DNA of 35,080 nt from Terriglobia bacterium. GTDB taxonomy: Bacteria; Acidobacteriota; Terriglobia; Bryobacterales; Bryobacteraceae. Within the stretch, counting starts at the first letter, position 1; every line of letters starts with the position of its first letter. The position numbers were made by a program, and so were the translations under genes. This document shows, piece after piece, positions 7,643 to 16,601 of the stretch. Below the pieces are notes generated by a model. That model was not told the origin of the DNA, ran no database searches, and was given only the letters and a program-made list of their open reading frames with translations. Location of the stretch: contig JAIQFN010000063.1 in assembly GCA_020073265.1 (NCBI GenBank), positions 1 to 35,080 on the forward strand, given 5' to 3'.

Positions 7643-10588
7643 CTAAAACGAATATCGCAACGCGAACTGGATCTGCCGGTTCGTCCCGAATCCGGTGCTC
7701 GCGCTGAGAGTGCTGCGGCTTTGCCCAAACGTGGACGGAGAGCTCAAGCTGGCGGCGGGACTTCCGAACTGCGGTGTGTTGAACAGATTGAACATTTCAG
7801 CCCGGAACTGGACCTGCTGCCTTTCTGTCACGCTGAAGTTCTTGAACATCGAGAAGTCCCAATTGAACACATTCGGACCACGGTAGGTGTCCGCGCCTAA
7901 ACTGCCGAAGCTTCCAGCGGCCGGCACCTTGAACGCGGCGCGATTGAGCTGGTTGGTTGGCAGATCGTAATTGACGGGCACCACGGGCACTCCGGCGACC
8001 AGATCCGGCCTGCCGGTCAGCGAGCCGACGCCCACCGGATCGCATCCGCAAGTCACCGTGTAAGGCGTTCCAGTCCGCATGGTGGTGATGCCGTTGATCT
8101 GCCAGCCTGAGCCCACAACTTTGGGAATCTTGGGCGCGGCGGGAAGCTGATACGTGTAGTCGAACTCGAGATAGTGGGTTACGTCATAGGTGGCCGTGGC
8201 GTATTCTCGCGGTCCGGATGGATTCGGGCCCAGATTGTCCTCGAAGATGTGTTCCCAGGTATAGCTGGCATTCAATGTGAGCCCGGCCGTCAACCTTCTT
8301 TTGAAGCCGACTTGAAGGGCGTTGAAATTCGCGCCGGAGCCATTTTCGAACCACTGGATCGATCCGTACCTGGGGTTGCGCCGGGCGCCGGTGCCGGGCA
8401 CGATCGGATTGTATTCAAAGGTAGGATCGAGGTGCAGCGTGCGATTGCCGACGTAGCCCACTTGCAGCACCATGCTCCGCCCCAGTCCCTGCTGGATGTT
8501 GAAATTCGCCTGCTCGGTGTAGACGGGTTTCCAGTCGAAGGGCATGTAACGCACGGTCAGCGTGCCCAGGACATACTGGTTGATATTGGGGAAAGGAAAA
8601 CCACTCAGGCCGGGAAGTTGCGCGCGGGTTATGGAGCGCTCCAAGCTGGTACCCGCGATATTGGCAGGCATATATTGCCCGATGGCCCCCTGCAAGTTCG
8701 AGTAGAGCATCCCGACGCCTGCCCGGATCACCGTGTTCTTGGAGGCAAACGGGGTGTACGCGATGCCAAGCCGCGGACCGAAGTTGGTCTTAGGAGCGTC
8801 GATATAGGTAGATCCTTCCGGGTCCACGAATCCGGTCACCGGGTTGTAGTTGGCGCCCCTTCCGGCAGCCTCGCTCGGTGACGTGTCGTACTGGTATCGA
8901 AGGCCCAGGTTGAGCGAAAGCCTGGGGCTGACCTGGATGTCATCCTGCGCGAAGAAGTTGAAATTGCTCTCGCGCATGCCTACGCGCGGATAGCCGATGG
9001 TCGCGGCCGTAAACGGGCTGTTCGCGACGTAATCGTTGAGACTTTGGAAGGTCAGCGTCTCGCCGAAACCGCGCGCTTTGTTCATGTCGCTGCGGACGAT
9101 CTCGGCGCCGAACTTGAACTGCTGGTTTCCTTTGATCCAGGAGAGCGTATCGAGCCACGTATAGGACGTATTGCCGACGAACAATTCCGGCTGCGCGGGC
9201 CCGATCGGCGCCATTCCGCCGCCGATAGTCACCGCGGGGAAAGCGCGCGCGTCGTCGGTCAGTGCGCCGAAAATATCCGTGTGCACACGGTTAATGAACA
9301 TGCTCGCTTCGTTGACGATAGTGGATGAAACCGTCTTGGTATAGTTCAGCCGCCCCAGTTGCAACAGGCTCGGGACGTTGCGGGCTTGATTCGCACCCAC
9401 TCCCTGCCACAGAATGTTGGTCGCCTGGTTGACGTTGTAGCGAGCTGAAAAACGGTCGCTGGACGTGATCTGATAGTCCACTTTGAAGCCGCCCGTGTTT
9501 TCGCCGAGCACATCTGATAAATTTCCGAGGTACTGCGCCAGGCGCGAGTCGGCGGAGGAAACCGCGCCATTGGGCAATGGCAGGGTGTCGACAGCCGGCT
9601 GCAGAGCTGGCGCCAAGGAGGCCCGAAAAGTCGCGGTGGGAACAAACACGTTGAAGGTGTGGCCTCTCCGCTGGCGGACATCCTCGAGGTTCACGAAGAA
9701 GAAGAGGCGATCCCGCAGAATGGGTCCGCCAAAGGTGCCACCAAACTGATTCAGCCGGTAGGACGGCTTCTGCGCCGGTGGGGCGTTGAAGTAGTTCCGG
9801 GAGTCGAGCTTCTCGTTGCGGAAATACTCGAACACACTGGCGTGATACTGGTTGGTCCCGGACTTGGTGATGTAGTTGACCACTCCGCCAATGCCTTGCC
9901 CGTATTCCGCCGAGAACTGATTCTGCTGCACTCGCATTTCTTCCACGGCATCCGCGCTGATGCGATTGATTCGCGCCGCCGATTGATAGCCTCCGTCGGC
10001 CAGATCGGAATCCACTTGCCCGGAGTCCCCGCCATCCACCAGATACTTGGCCCCGGTTTCCCAGATTCGGGAGGGCGCGCCTCCCACCACCTGCGTTCCT
10101 CCGATGAGCATCACACCGGGAATCACGGCCAGCAATTGCGTGATGGACCGGCCATTCATGGGCAGGTCCTGGACGCGCTGGGCGTTCACCACGCCTCCCA
10201 GCGTCGTCGATGCGGTTTCCAGCAGCGGCGCCTCCGCGCTCACGGTGACTTTCTCGGACACTTCGCCCGCTTCGAGCGTGATTTCCAGCCGCACGCGATC
10301 CGCGGAGTTGATCGAGACCTTGTCTCGCACGTTGGTTTTGAATCCCGGAGCAGAGATGGTGATCCGGTAGCTGCCAACCGGCAACGATGGTGCGATAAAG
10401 TTCCCGGACGCGTCCGTTATGGATGAAACCGTCGCCGACGTACCTTGATTCTGAACATCCACTTTGGCGCCCGGCACCACGCCGCCGGACGAGTCAAACA
10501 CGGTACCCAGGATGGTGGCCGTATCCAATTGAGCGAGACAAGCAGAAGCTACAAAGAGCCCCAGTGCGACAAGTTTGTGGCAAGTCAT
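7643..10588 (-). CDS. TonB-dependent receptor, Oar-like, with carboxypeptidase-regulatory-like domain
   Basis: I start at ATG 10588 (MTCHKLVALG), giving 981 residues. This start is followed directly by a signal peptide (to about residue 20) and is preceded by GAAGAGG; the frame's earlier start would place 17 non-signal residues in front. An Ig-like regulatory domain (TILGTVFDSSGGVVPGA..., about 22-110) precedes the plug (LPMNGRSITQLL). The rest is a large beta-barrel ending in the outer-membrane signature ...FALRYSF. Such proteins import or bind oligosaccharides and other bulky ligands in Acidobacteria. It is transcribed alone from a good promoter with the shared operator upstream. The ligand is unknown; the surrounding glycoside and sugar-acid genes suggest a pentose-containing saccharide. 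Confidence 0.92.
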   Translation of the reverse strand: MTCHKLVALGLFVASACLAQLDTATILGTVFDSSGGVVPGAKVDVQNQGTSATVSSITDASGNFIAPSLPVGSYRITISAPGFKTNVRDKVSINSADRVRLEITLEAGEVSEKVTVSAEAPLLETASTTLGGVVNAQRVQDLPMNGRSITQLLAVIPGVMLIGGTQVVGGAPSRIWETGAKYLVDGGDSGQVDSDLADGGYQSAARINRISADAVEEMRVQQNQFSAEYGQGIGGVVNYITKSGTNQYHASVFEYFRNEKLDSRNYFNAPPAQKPSYRLNQFGGTFGGPILRDRLFFFVNLEDVRQRRGHTFNVFVPTATFRASLAPALQPAVDTLPLPNGAVSSADSRLAQYLGNLSDVLGENTGGFKVDYQITSSDRFSARYNVNQATNILWQGVGANQARNVPSLLQLGRLNYTKTVSSTIVNEASMFINRVHTDIFGALTDDARAFPAVTIGGGMAPIGPAQPELFVGNTSYTWLDTLSWIKGNQQFKFGAEIVRSDMNKARGFGETLTFQSLNDYVANSPFTAATIGYPRVGMRESNFNFFAQDDIQVSPRLSLNLGLRYQYDTSPSEAAGRGANYNPVTGFVDPEGSTYIDAPKTNFGPRLGIAYTPFASKNTVIRAGVGMLYSNLQGAIGQYMPANIAGTSLERSITRAQLPGLSGFPFPNINQYVLGTLTVRYMPFDWKPVYTEQANFNIQQGLGRSMVLQVGYVGNRTLHLDPTFEYNPIVPGTGARRNPRYGSIQWFENGSGANFNALQVGFKRRLTAGLTLNASYTWEHIFEDNLGPNPSGPREYATATYDVTHYLEFDYTYQLPAAPKIPKVVGSGWQINGITTMRTGTPYTVTCGCDPVGVGSLTGRPDLVAGVPVVPVNYDLPTNQLNRAAFKVPAAGSFGSLGADTYRGPNVFNWDFSMFKNFSVTERQQVQFRAEMFNLFNTPQFGSPAASLSSPSTFGQSRSTLSASTGFGTNRQIQFALRYSF

Positions 10589-10610
10589 GTGTGCGAAACC
10601 TCTTCGTGAT

Positions 10611-10660
10611 ACTCTAGACGAGCCTGAGACCGGTGTCAAGCATGAATTGAACCGATTCGA
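10611..10660 (-). promoter_or_regulatory. Sigma70-type promoter and upstream operator of the first TonB receptor
   Basis: Read on the minus strand, the operator-like TCGAATCGGTTC (10660-10649) is followed after 9 nt by TTGACA (10639-10634), a 17-nt spacer and TAGAGT (10616-10611). Transcription would begin about 16 nt upstream of the ATG. The geometry matches the promoters at 15165-15215 and 20315-20365. Confidence 0.8.
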
Positions 10661-10831
10661 TGGTCGTCTTTGGGTTTGGCGACGCTAGGCGTTAGACACT
10701 GGCAAAGAAACCAACAAGCCCCAACTAATCTTAGGGATAGTAGGATACTCTACGCGCTCGTGAAGGAAACCGGACGACCCATGGTCGGAGAGCCTGGTCT
10801 GAGACGATTTAGAATCGCCTGGTCGAGATCC

Positions 10832-11596
10832 CTAGACCATGTAGAAGCCACCGTTTAACTCGATGGTCTGCCCGTGGATATAGCGCGAGGCCTGCGAGCA
10901 GAGGAAGATGATGGCATCCGCCATGTCTTCGTCCGTGCCCAAGCGTCCCGCCGGAGTCGCAGCCACCACTGAATCCAGCATCTTGCGGTTGGAAAAGGCT
11001 TCGTGGAAATGGTTGTCGACGGTGCCCGGGCTGATGGCGTTTACGCGAATCCCCTTGGGAGCCAGTTCACGCGCCATGCCCTTGGTCATCGCGGACACGG
11101 CTGCTTTCGCGGCGGCATATACCACCGCTCCAATAGATCCGCCGGTGCGTGCGGCAATCGAGGTCACATTCACAATCACGCCGCCGGAGTTGCGGAGCAT
11201 GTGCGGAACGACGGCTTTGGTCAGGAACCAAACGCTCTTGGCGTTGAGCGTCATCACCCGGTCGAACAACTCTTCCGGATAATCCAGCAGGGGTGCGCGT
11301 TGGATCAGAGCGCCGGCATTGTTGATCAGAATGTCCAGGCCCTGGCAGTTTTTGTCCAGTTCCTGGATCAGGCAATGGATGCCGCAGGACGTGGTCAGGT
11401 CGGCGCAGACCAGCACACCATCGGCGCCCGCCTCACGGACCGCCGCGAGCGTTTGCTCGGCGCCTTTCCGATGGGAATGGTAGTGGATGACGACCTGCTG
11501 GACTCCGCTGCGTGCCAGAGCCACTGCCGTGGCCGCGCCGATTCCCCGCGAAGCGCCGGTAACACAAGCTTTTTTATTTACGAATTCGTTTGACAA
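10832..11596 (-). CDS. SDR-family NAD(P)-dependent dehydrogenase
   Basis: A 254-residue classical short-chain dehydrogenase/reductase. It has the cofactor motif TGASRGIG (about residues 13-20), NNAG (about 91-94), the catalytic Ser in VTSIA and the YAAAK Tyr/Lys pair, and the PG motif (ISPGTV) that follows. Most relatives are annotated as 3-oxoacyl-ACP reductase-like, but in a sugar operon the expected role is oxidation of an aldose or a polyol. Its start overlaps the end of the transporter gene by 19 bp, so it is the third gene of the GH172-MFS-SDR unit. In the proposed pathway it would oxidise the released pentose to the lactone or acid; that is inference from context. Confidence 0.88.
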   Translation of the reverse strand: MSNEFVNKKACVTGASRGIGAATAVALARSGVQQVVIHYHSHRKGAEQTLAAVREAGADGVLVCADLTTSCGIHCLIQELDKNCQGLDILINNAGALIQRAPLLDYPEELFDRVMTLNAKSVWFLTKAVVPHMLRNSGGVIVNVTSIAARTGGSIGAVVYAAAKAAVSAMTKGMARELAPKGIRVNAISPGTVDNHFHEAFSNRKMLDSVVAATPAGRLGTDEDMADAIIFLCSQASRYIHGQTIELNGGFYMV

Positions 11597-12876
11597 CTTA
11601 ACTCCCGAATAGACTCCGTTTCAAAATTGTCCAGCCGCTCGATCCGGCGCGTGGTCATCAAGACAATCAGCAGCGACACCGGATGCAGCAAGCCGGCTAT
11701 AGCGAATACAACTCCGTAACCGTGAAACTGGGCGAGCAGCATCCCTACCATCAGATTAAACAGCATAGCGCCGAAAGATCCCACGGCTCCCAACAGCCCC
11801 GCCACCGACCCCACTGACCGCGGCGCGAACAAATCCGTCACCAGAGTTTGCACGATGGTCGACCAGAACTGGTGCGCGAACAAAGCAATGCTGAAAAAGA
11901 CGATGGCCAAGCTGAGCCGGGATGACACGATCAGCAGCGAGAACGGCATCAGAGCGGCGCTCAGGCTGAGCGGGATTTTGCGCGCCGAATTCAGCGAGAA
12001 TCCACGTCTAAGAAGAGCACTGCTCAGCGCGCCTCCCGACAGGCTGCCTACGCCGGCGAAGGTGTATGGGATCCAGGCATAGTAGCCGATCTCTTGAATG
12101 TTTAAGCCGCGAACCTCGCCCAGGTACCGCGGCAGCCAGAAGATGAAAAAAAACCAGGCGGAATCGGTCAGGAACTTCGCCGTCATGAGTCCCCACACCG
12201 GCACGTATCGAAAAAACTGCCGGTAGGGCGCGGGTGGAAGCGCGACGGGAATCGAGCTCTCGAGCAACCGGCGTTCCGGTTCCGTGATCCGCGCGTGCCG
12301 CGAAGGAAGCGCGTAGAATTTCCACCACAGACCCGCCCACAAGATCCCGAACGTTCCGGTAGCAAAAAAGGCCCAGCGCCAATTTCCGAAAGCTACGATC
12401 ATGCCCGCGATCAGGGGAGGCGCGATCACGGCGCCGACGCTCGACCCGGTATTGAATATTCCGAATGCGGTGGATCGCTCCGCCGCCGGGAACCACTCTG
12501 AAACCACCTTGGCCGATCCCGGAAACGATCCGCCCTCCCCGAGACCGAGGAGGAAGCGAAAAATGGCGAGACTGCCTACCGAGGTGGCGAGCCCATGCAG
12601 GAAATTCGCGATCGACCACCACAGGATGACCACCGCGTAGCCGGCGCGCGTCCCCAGCCGATCCATGATTCGTCCGCCGCCCGCGTACATGAGCGAGTAC
12701 GCCAGCAGAAAGGCGGACTGCAGAGTCGAATACTGCCGATCCGATACGGGAATGTCACGCTGGAGCACTTTCACGGCGATTGGGAAACTCTGCCGGTCCA
12801 GGTAGTTGAGCGCCGTCGCCACCGCCAGCAATCCGGCGATCCACCAACGAAGATTCGGGATGCGGGCGGCCGTCAA
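11578..12876 (-). CDS. MFS transporter, anion:cation symporter (ExuT-like) family
   Basis: I start this at TTG 12876, giving 432 residues beginning MTAARIPNLRWW. The TTG lies one nt past the stop of the GH172 gene and is preceded by GGAG at a 9-nt spacing. The frame's first ATG (13023) would add 49 Arg-rich residues that read as out-of-frame GH172 sequence. About twelve hydrophobic segments and the N-terminal NYLDRQ motif, LGLGEGGSFPG and EWFPAAERS place it among hexuronate/sugar-acid symporters of the ACS family. It probably brings a sugar acid or monosaccharide into the cytoplasm for the neighbouring enzymes. The use of TTG may keep expression below that of the upstream gene. Confidence 0.87.
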   Translation of the reverse strand: MTAARIPNLRWWIAGLLAVATALNYLDRQSFPIAVKVLQRDIPVSDRQYSTLQSAFLLAYSLMYAGGGRIMDRLGTRAGYAVVILWWSIANFLHGLATSVGSLAIFRFLLGLGEGGSFPGSAKVVSEWFPAAERSTAFGIFNTGSSVGAVIAPPLIAGMIVAFGNWRWAFFATGTFGILWAGLWWKFYALPSRHARITEPERRLLESSIPVALPPAPYRQFFRYVPVWGLMTAKFLTDSAWFFFIFWLPRYLGEVRGLNIQEIGYYAWIPYTFAGVGSLSGGALSSALLRRGFSLNSARKIPLSLSAALMPFSLLIVSSRLSLAIVFFSIALFAHQFWSTIVQTLVTDLFAPRSVGSVAGLLGAVGSFGAMLFNLMVGMLLAQFHGYGVVFAIAGLLHPVSLLIVLMTTRRIERLDNFETESIRELSCQTNS

Positions 12877-12877
12877 A

Positions 12878-15115
12878 CTATTCGGCTCCGTTTCTCGCCT
12901 TGGATTTGGACGCGGATCCGCGCGACGCCGAGGCACGCCCAGCCTGCAGGGAAAACTCCGGCAGCACGTAGCTGTACGCGCTGTAGCGCATTTCGCTCCA
13001 CCCCAGATTCGGCGCCGGGCCACCCGGATACAGCGGGATTTGGACGGGCGTGAACTGGACGCGCACGCGGATGGCGGACCTGCCGCGCGTCAGTTCGCGC
13101 GGAACCAGAAATTCGTCGTCGCGGAAGCGGCGGTTCGAGGTCTGGAGAACGTGCTCGGAAGCTCCCAGTTCGTTGCGGTTGGGAGGATACGAATACACGC
13201 AGGTATTGGATCCAGCCAGGTACCAGATACCCGCGCTCCGCCACACCGGCTTGCTCGAAGCGGCATCGGCGATGAAAACCTCGGCGCGCTGATTTTGGAA
13301 GGAATAGTCCAGCTTGCGGCGCAGCATCACTCCCAGGTTCTTCGGCTCGATTTTCAGCGTGAACTCCGAGCGCGTGGTGGTGGTTCGTCCGTGATCCTTG
13401 GTGGCCGGGAATATTTCGACTCCATTGATCGTATCCGGGCCCCATTCGTAGCGCGATTCGATTTCATAAGGCTTGGAGGCATCCGGAGAAACGTAGTTGT
13501 GCTGGCGCTCGCTGGCTTCGTCGCCGACCGAAAGTTCATCGGTGCGGATGAGCGACGGAGCCGGCAAGCCATACCAGTAGGCCACGGTTTCGTAATGCTC
13601 CTTGGATTCGTTGGTGCCTCCATGCTCCAGGTGGATCACCGCATTTTTCCCGAACGGCATCGCGTCCGCCAGCAGGAAGCGGTAAGCCGATTCGATTTTG
13701 TCCTCCGGGCTCTTGGCCTCCTGCGGGGTCTTGGCGCCCACCGGATGGCCGGCGAAAGGCAAAGTCATGTTCAGGCCGCCCCAGTAGTCGCCGCCCCCAC
13801 CCCACTCCTCGGTTCCGGTGCCTTGGGCCTGGGGAGTGAGGCTGTCGTCGAAGAAAAACCGCGGGTCGCCTTCGAGCGTGCGCAGGATCGCATCATGCGA
13901 AAAAATGAACGAAGTTCCGATGAACTGGCCCGACCAGTCGCCGCCTCCTTCAACCTGCCGCGTGTCCAAAAGCTCGACGTCCTTGCCAACTTCCGGCGAC
14001 GGATGGTCGCGGTAGGTCGCGTGGAGATAGCTGGAATGATTGGCCGGATCCTTCAAGGGACCGAAACGGATGCTCCACTCGACATCCTTGAGATCCGCGC
14101 CGTCGACTCCCACCAGCTCGACCCGAGCGGAACGAAAGAACGGCATGGGAAGGTAGCAGCTCAGGTGAACTTTGCTTTCGTCGTAGCGGATCACCATCGG
14201 AAAGCTCTTCACCAGATACTCGCGGTTGTCGCGGTTGTAGAGGATACCCGCGCCGTAGAACAAAGAGACCGGTGCGTCGACGGAAGGCGTGGCGCGATCG
14301 TCCCAGGTAATCCGGAGCCGTGCGCGCGAGAACTCGATGGCTTGGTCCCTGGATACCGAAAACTCGAGCGCTCGCACGACGCCGGGTGAACCGGATTTGG
14401 TCCACACCACCGTTGACTCTCGACGCGGGATCGTGATCTTCCCCGACTTCTGCTGGATTCCCGACGCTCCCGCGCGCGGCGCGATGTCGCTCCCCGCTTT
14501 AGCCAGCAGATCGAGCACATCCTGCGCCGGAGGAGTGGCGGCATCCCAGGGCTGAATTGGGTGGGAAAGCTTGGTGCCTTTGACGAACTGATGATATATG
14601 TAGTAACCCGTTCCGTAAAACGTTCGCGAGTAGCCCATGCGGAACGTTTTTTCGAACCCGATCGGGATCCAGGAAAGATCGGCGCCTCTGGTCATCGACC
14701 AGGTGAACGCCAGCGGAGAAGGAAACAACTGGAGCGGCAGAAAGGTCGAATTTTCGACCGGATGCAATGGATCGGCGGTGCTGCTTTCCTGGACGATGTG
14801 ATCGGTGCCGTCGACTTCGTAGTGCCAGGGGCTTCCGTGCCAGTGGTTGTAACGGACGAAGTACAGGATGCCAGGGCCTGCGATATCCAGCGTAATGTTT
14901 TTGTCCGGCGCGAGCTGGTAGAGAAAGTGCGACGCGTCGGCGGTTTCGTTCCCTCCCGTGCGATCGTAGGTGCTACGCATATACGCTCGCACACCGATCC
15001 GCTGCAAGGGCCAGCGGTCCCACATGCGATAAGCGTCCAGGCCGGCTGGAACCACTGGCGGATCGGCCAGCAGCATGGCCGGCCACAGAAGAAGCAGAAT
15101 CAGTGTCGCTTTCAT
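12878..15115 (-). CDS. GH172 (DUF2961) family secreted glycoside hydrolase
   Basis: A 745-residue protein with a signal peptide (about residues 1-18). The family hallmarks are a YDRTGGN segment at about 50-56, a jelly-roll core (DIAGPGILYF...) and GTGTEEW at 432-438. The last corresponds to the GTGTEDY motif that carries a catalytic Glu in GH172. Characterised GH172 enzymes act on D-arabinofuranosides or fructofuranosides, so release of a furanosyl pentose or ketose is likely; which one is not decidable here. It is longer than the minimal DUF2961 core, with a second beta-rich half. It is the first gene of a unit with the MFS and SDR genes and has a strong promoter and operator-like site upstream. 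Confidence 0.87.
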   Translation of the reverse strand: MKATLILLLLWPAMLLADPPVVPAGLDAYRMWDRWPLQRIGVRAYMRSTYDRTGGNETADASHFLYQLAPDKNITLDIAGPGILYFVRYNHWHGSPWHYEVDGTDHIVQESSTADPLHPVENSTFLPLQLFPSPLAFTWSMTRGADLSWIPIGFEKTFRMGYSRTFYGTGYYIYHQFVKGTKLSHPIQPWDAATPPAQDVLDLLAKAGSDIAPRAGASGIQQKSGKITIPRRESTVVWTKSGSPGVVRALEFSVSRDQAIEFSRARLRITWDDRATPSVDAPVSLFYGAGILYNRDNREYLVKSFPMVIRYDESKVHLSCYLPMPFFRSARVELVGVDGADLKDVEWSIRFGPLKDPANHSSYLHATYRDHPSPEVGKDVELLDTRQVEGGGDWSGQFIGTSFIFSHDAILRTLEGDPRFFFDDSLTPQAQGTGTEEWGGGGDYWGGLNMTLPFAGHPVGAKTPQEAKSPEDKIESAYRFLLADAMPFGKNAVIHLEHGGTNESKEHYETVAYWYGLPAPSLIRTDELSVGDEASERQHNYVSPDASKPYEIESRYEWGPDTINGVEIFPATKDHGRTTTTRSEFTLKIEPKNLGVMLRRKLDYSFQNQRAEVFIADAASSKPVWRSAGIWYLAGSNTCVYSYPPNRNELGASEHVLQTSNRRFRDDEFLVPRELTRGRSAIRVRVQFTPVQIPLYPGGPAPNLGWSEMRYSAYSYVLPEFSLQAGRASASRGSASKSKARNGAE

Positions 15116-15164
15116 TTTAAAAGTTGCAAGCCGTATAGCGCGAAATCACCTACCGATCCGCACT

Positions 15165-15215
15165 AGTATACGTCGTGAAAACCGCCGACGTCAAGCGATT
15201 ACTAAATCGATTAGA
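15165..15215 (-). promoter_or_regulatory. Promoter and operator of the GH172-MFS-SDR operon
   Basis: Read on the minus strand: TCTAATCGATTT (15215-15204), 9 nt, TTGACG (15194-15189), 18-nt spacer, TATACT (15170-15165). The predicted leader is about 45 nt. The operator here is best seen as CTAA-TCGAT-TTAG, with the same AATCGATT core as the other sites. Confidence 0.8.
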
Positions 15216-15290
15216 ATAGTAGATGACAATATGAAACTGTCTTTGTAACAATAGCTTGGGAAGCAATCATGGTTCCGGTCGCTATCAGTA

Positions 15291-15306
15291 CTCAAATCGA
15301 TTGAAC
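15291..15306 (+). promoter_or_regulatory. Operator-like palindrome upstream of the LacI-family gene
   Basis: The sequence is CTCAAATCGATTGAAC, in which TCAA and TTGA arms flank the AATCGATT core. It lies about 205 bp upstream of the regulator and 176 bp upstream of the divergent GH172 gene. With the site at 15204-15215, it could allow looping or autoregulation. Confidence 0.65.
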
Positions 15307-15509
15307 GCGCGAAGAGGTCCGGCGCTGATGGTGTTTTCCGGTATCGCCCAGCCACCAACGTCTCTCGGTTTGATAGCCAGCTGGCTCAGGCTTCGATACA
15401 GCTAAATCCCAAACCACTAGCCTTAGCTTGTACACTAGATGTTCGGGAGACGGCAGGCGTCGCAACTGAAAGCGCCCTGCGAAAACGGTTCCTAAGCACC
15501 ACGCCGACA

Positions 15510-16601
15510 ATGGCCAAGCGCAAGTCCAAATCCACCACCATCTACGATGTCGCCCGACTCGCCACCGTCTCGCCGGCCACCGTCTCGGCGGTAGTCAACG
15601 GTACGGCGGTGGTGAGCCCGGCCCGCACCAAACGGGTTAGAGAAGCGATGGCCGCGCTGGACTACCATCCCGATCACATCGCGCGCAGCCTCAAGACCGG
15701 CAAGACCCACGCCATCGGAATGGTGGTGCCGGACGTGACCAACCCATTCTTTCCCGAAGTGATCCGCGGCGTGGAACAAGCGGCCGGGAAGGCCGGCTAT
15801 TCGATCATCTTTGTCAATTCCAACGAAGATCCCGAACAGGAGCGCCGCGGGTTGGAGGCGCTGATATCGCGGCGGGTGGATGGAGCGCTGATCGCCTGCT
15901 GCGACAACACCACCGCGACTTTCGATCTGGTGTCGCGCCGGAACGTTCCCACCGTTTTCCTGGACCGCGTGCCGCTCGGGGTGAACGCGATTCGCATTTC
16001 CACCGACAATTTCAAAGCCGGACTGGTGGGCACCAAACACCTGATCGATCTGGGGCACGAGCGCATCGCCATCGTGGCCGGCCGGATGGATCTGTCGCCG
16101 CACGTCCAGCGCGTCGAGGGTTTTCGCAAGGCCATGCAAGAGCCCGGCATCCCGGTCCGCGACGAGTATTTCAGAACCGGGTCTCTGTCGTCGGAGACCG
16201 GCTATCAGATCGGAAAACAACTGCTCCAACTGGAGCGCCGTCCGACCGCGATCTTCTGCACCAACAATAAGACGCTGCTGGGGCTGGTGCGGGCGCTGGG
16301 CGAGTGCAACGTCAGCTGTCCGGACGAAGTCAGCGTTCTGGGCTTCGACGATTTCGCCTGGACCGAAAACTTCCATCCGAAGCTGACGACCATAGTGCAG
16401 CCCGCCCAGGAGCTGGGGCGCCGGGGCATGGAGATGCTCATCCAGCAGATCAAGATGCACGAAAGCGGCGAAGCCAATCCTCCCTCCGCCTACGAGACGG
16501 TGTTGCTGGAAGCCGAGCTGAAGATTCGCGAGTCGACGGCGCCGCCACCCTCGGTCGGGCTGCCAGCGAGCGGCTCTCTAGCGGAGTCGCTCCCGCGCTA
16601 A
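15510..16601 (+). CDS. LacI/GalR-family transcriptional regulator
   Basis: This is a 363-residue regulator. The N-terminal helix-turn-helix covers about residues 9-60 ([20 protein letters not shown]), with the hinge near [10 protein letters not shown] periplasmic-binding-protein-like sensor domain follows ([41 protein letters not shown]). Such proteins bind palindromes with a central CG and respond to a sugar or sugar derivative. It lies divergently from the GH172 operon and is the only regulator in the window. The recurring AATCG(G/A)TT palindromes are its most likely targets; the link is an inference. Its 3' end overlaps the convergent dehydratase gene by 24 bp. Confidence 0.93.
   Translation: MAKRKSKSTTIYDVARLATVSPATVSAVVNGTAVVSPARTKRVREAMAALDYHPDHIARSLKTGKTHAIGMVVPDVTNPFFPEVIRGVEQAAGKAGYSIIFVNSNEDPEQERRGLEALISRRVDGALIACCDNTTATFDLVSRRNVPTVFLDRVPLGVNAIRISTDNFKAGLVGTKHLIDLGHERIAIVAGRMDLSPHVQRVEGFRKAMQEPGIPVRDEYFRTGSLSSETGYQIGKQLLQLERRPTAIFCTNNKTLLGLVRALGECNVSCPDEVSVLGFDDFAWTENFHPKLTTIVQPAQELGRRGMEMLIQQIKMHESGEANPPSAYETVLLEAELKIRESTAPPPSVGLPASGSLAESLPR

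Larger units (their letters stand above)
15116..15509. other. Divergent intergenic region between the GH172 operon and the LacI gene
   Basis: About 394 bp with no gene. It holds the GH172 promoter and operator (15165-15215), a second AATCGATT palindrome (15291-15306) and a perfect 12-bp palindrome AGCCAGCTGGCT (15375-15386). A weak TTGATA...TCGATA pair near 15370-15400 could serve the LacI gene. I see no clear ribosome site right before the LacI ATG. Confidence 0.6.

Noticed and set aside
10805-10817. CGATTTAGAATCG palindrome downstream of the SDR gene
   Set aside because: It is a neat 5-bp dyad but has no T-tract for a terminator and does not match the shared operator.
12806-14389. Plus-strand open frame of 527 residues
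   Set aside because: Antisense to the GH172 gene; the composition is typical of a GC-rich shadow frame and there is no ribosome site.
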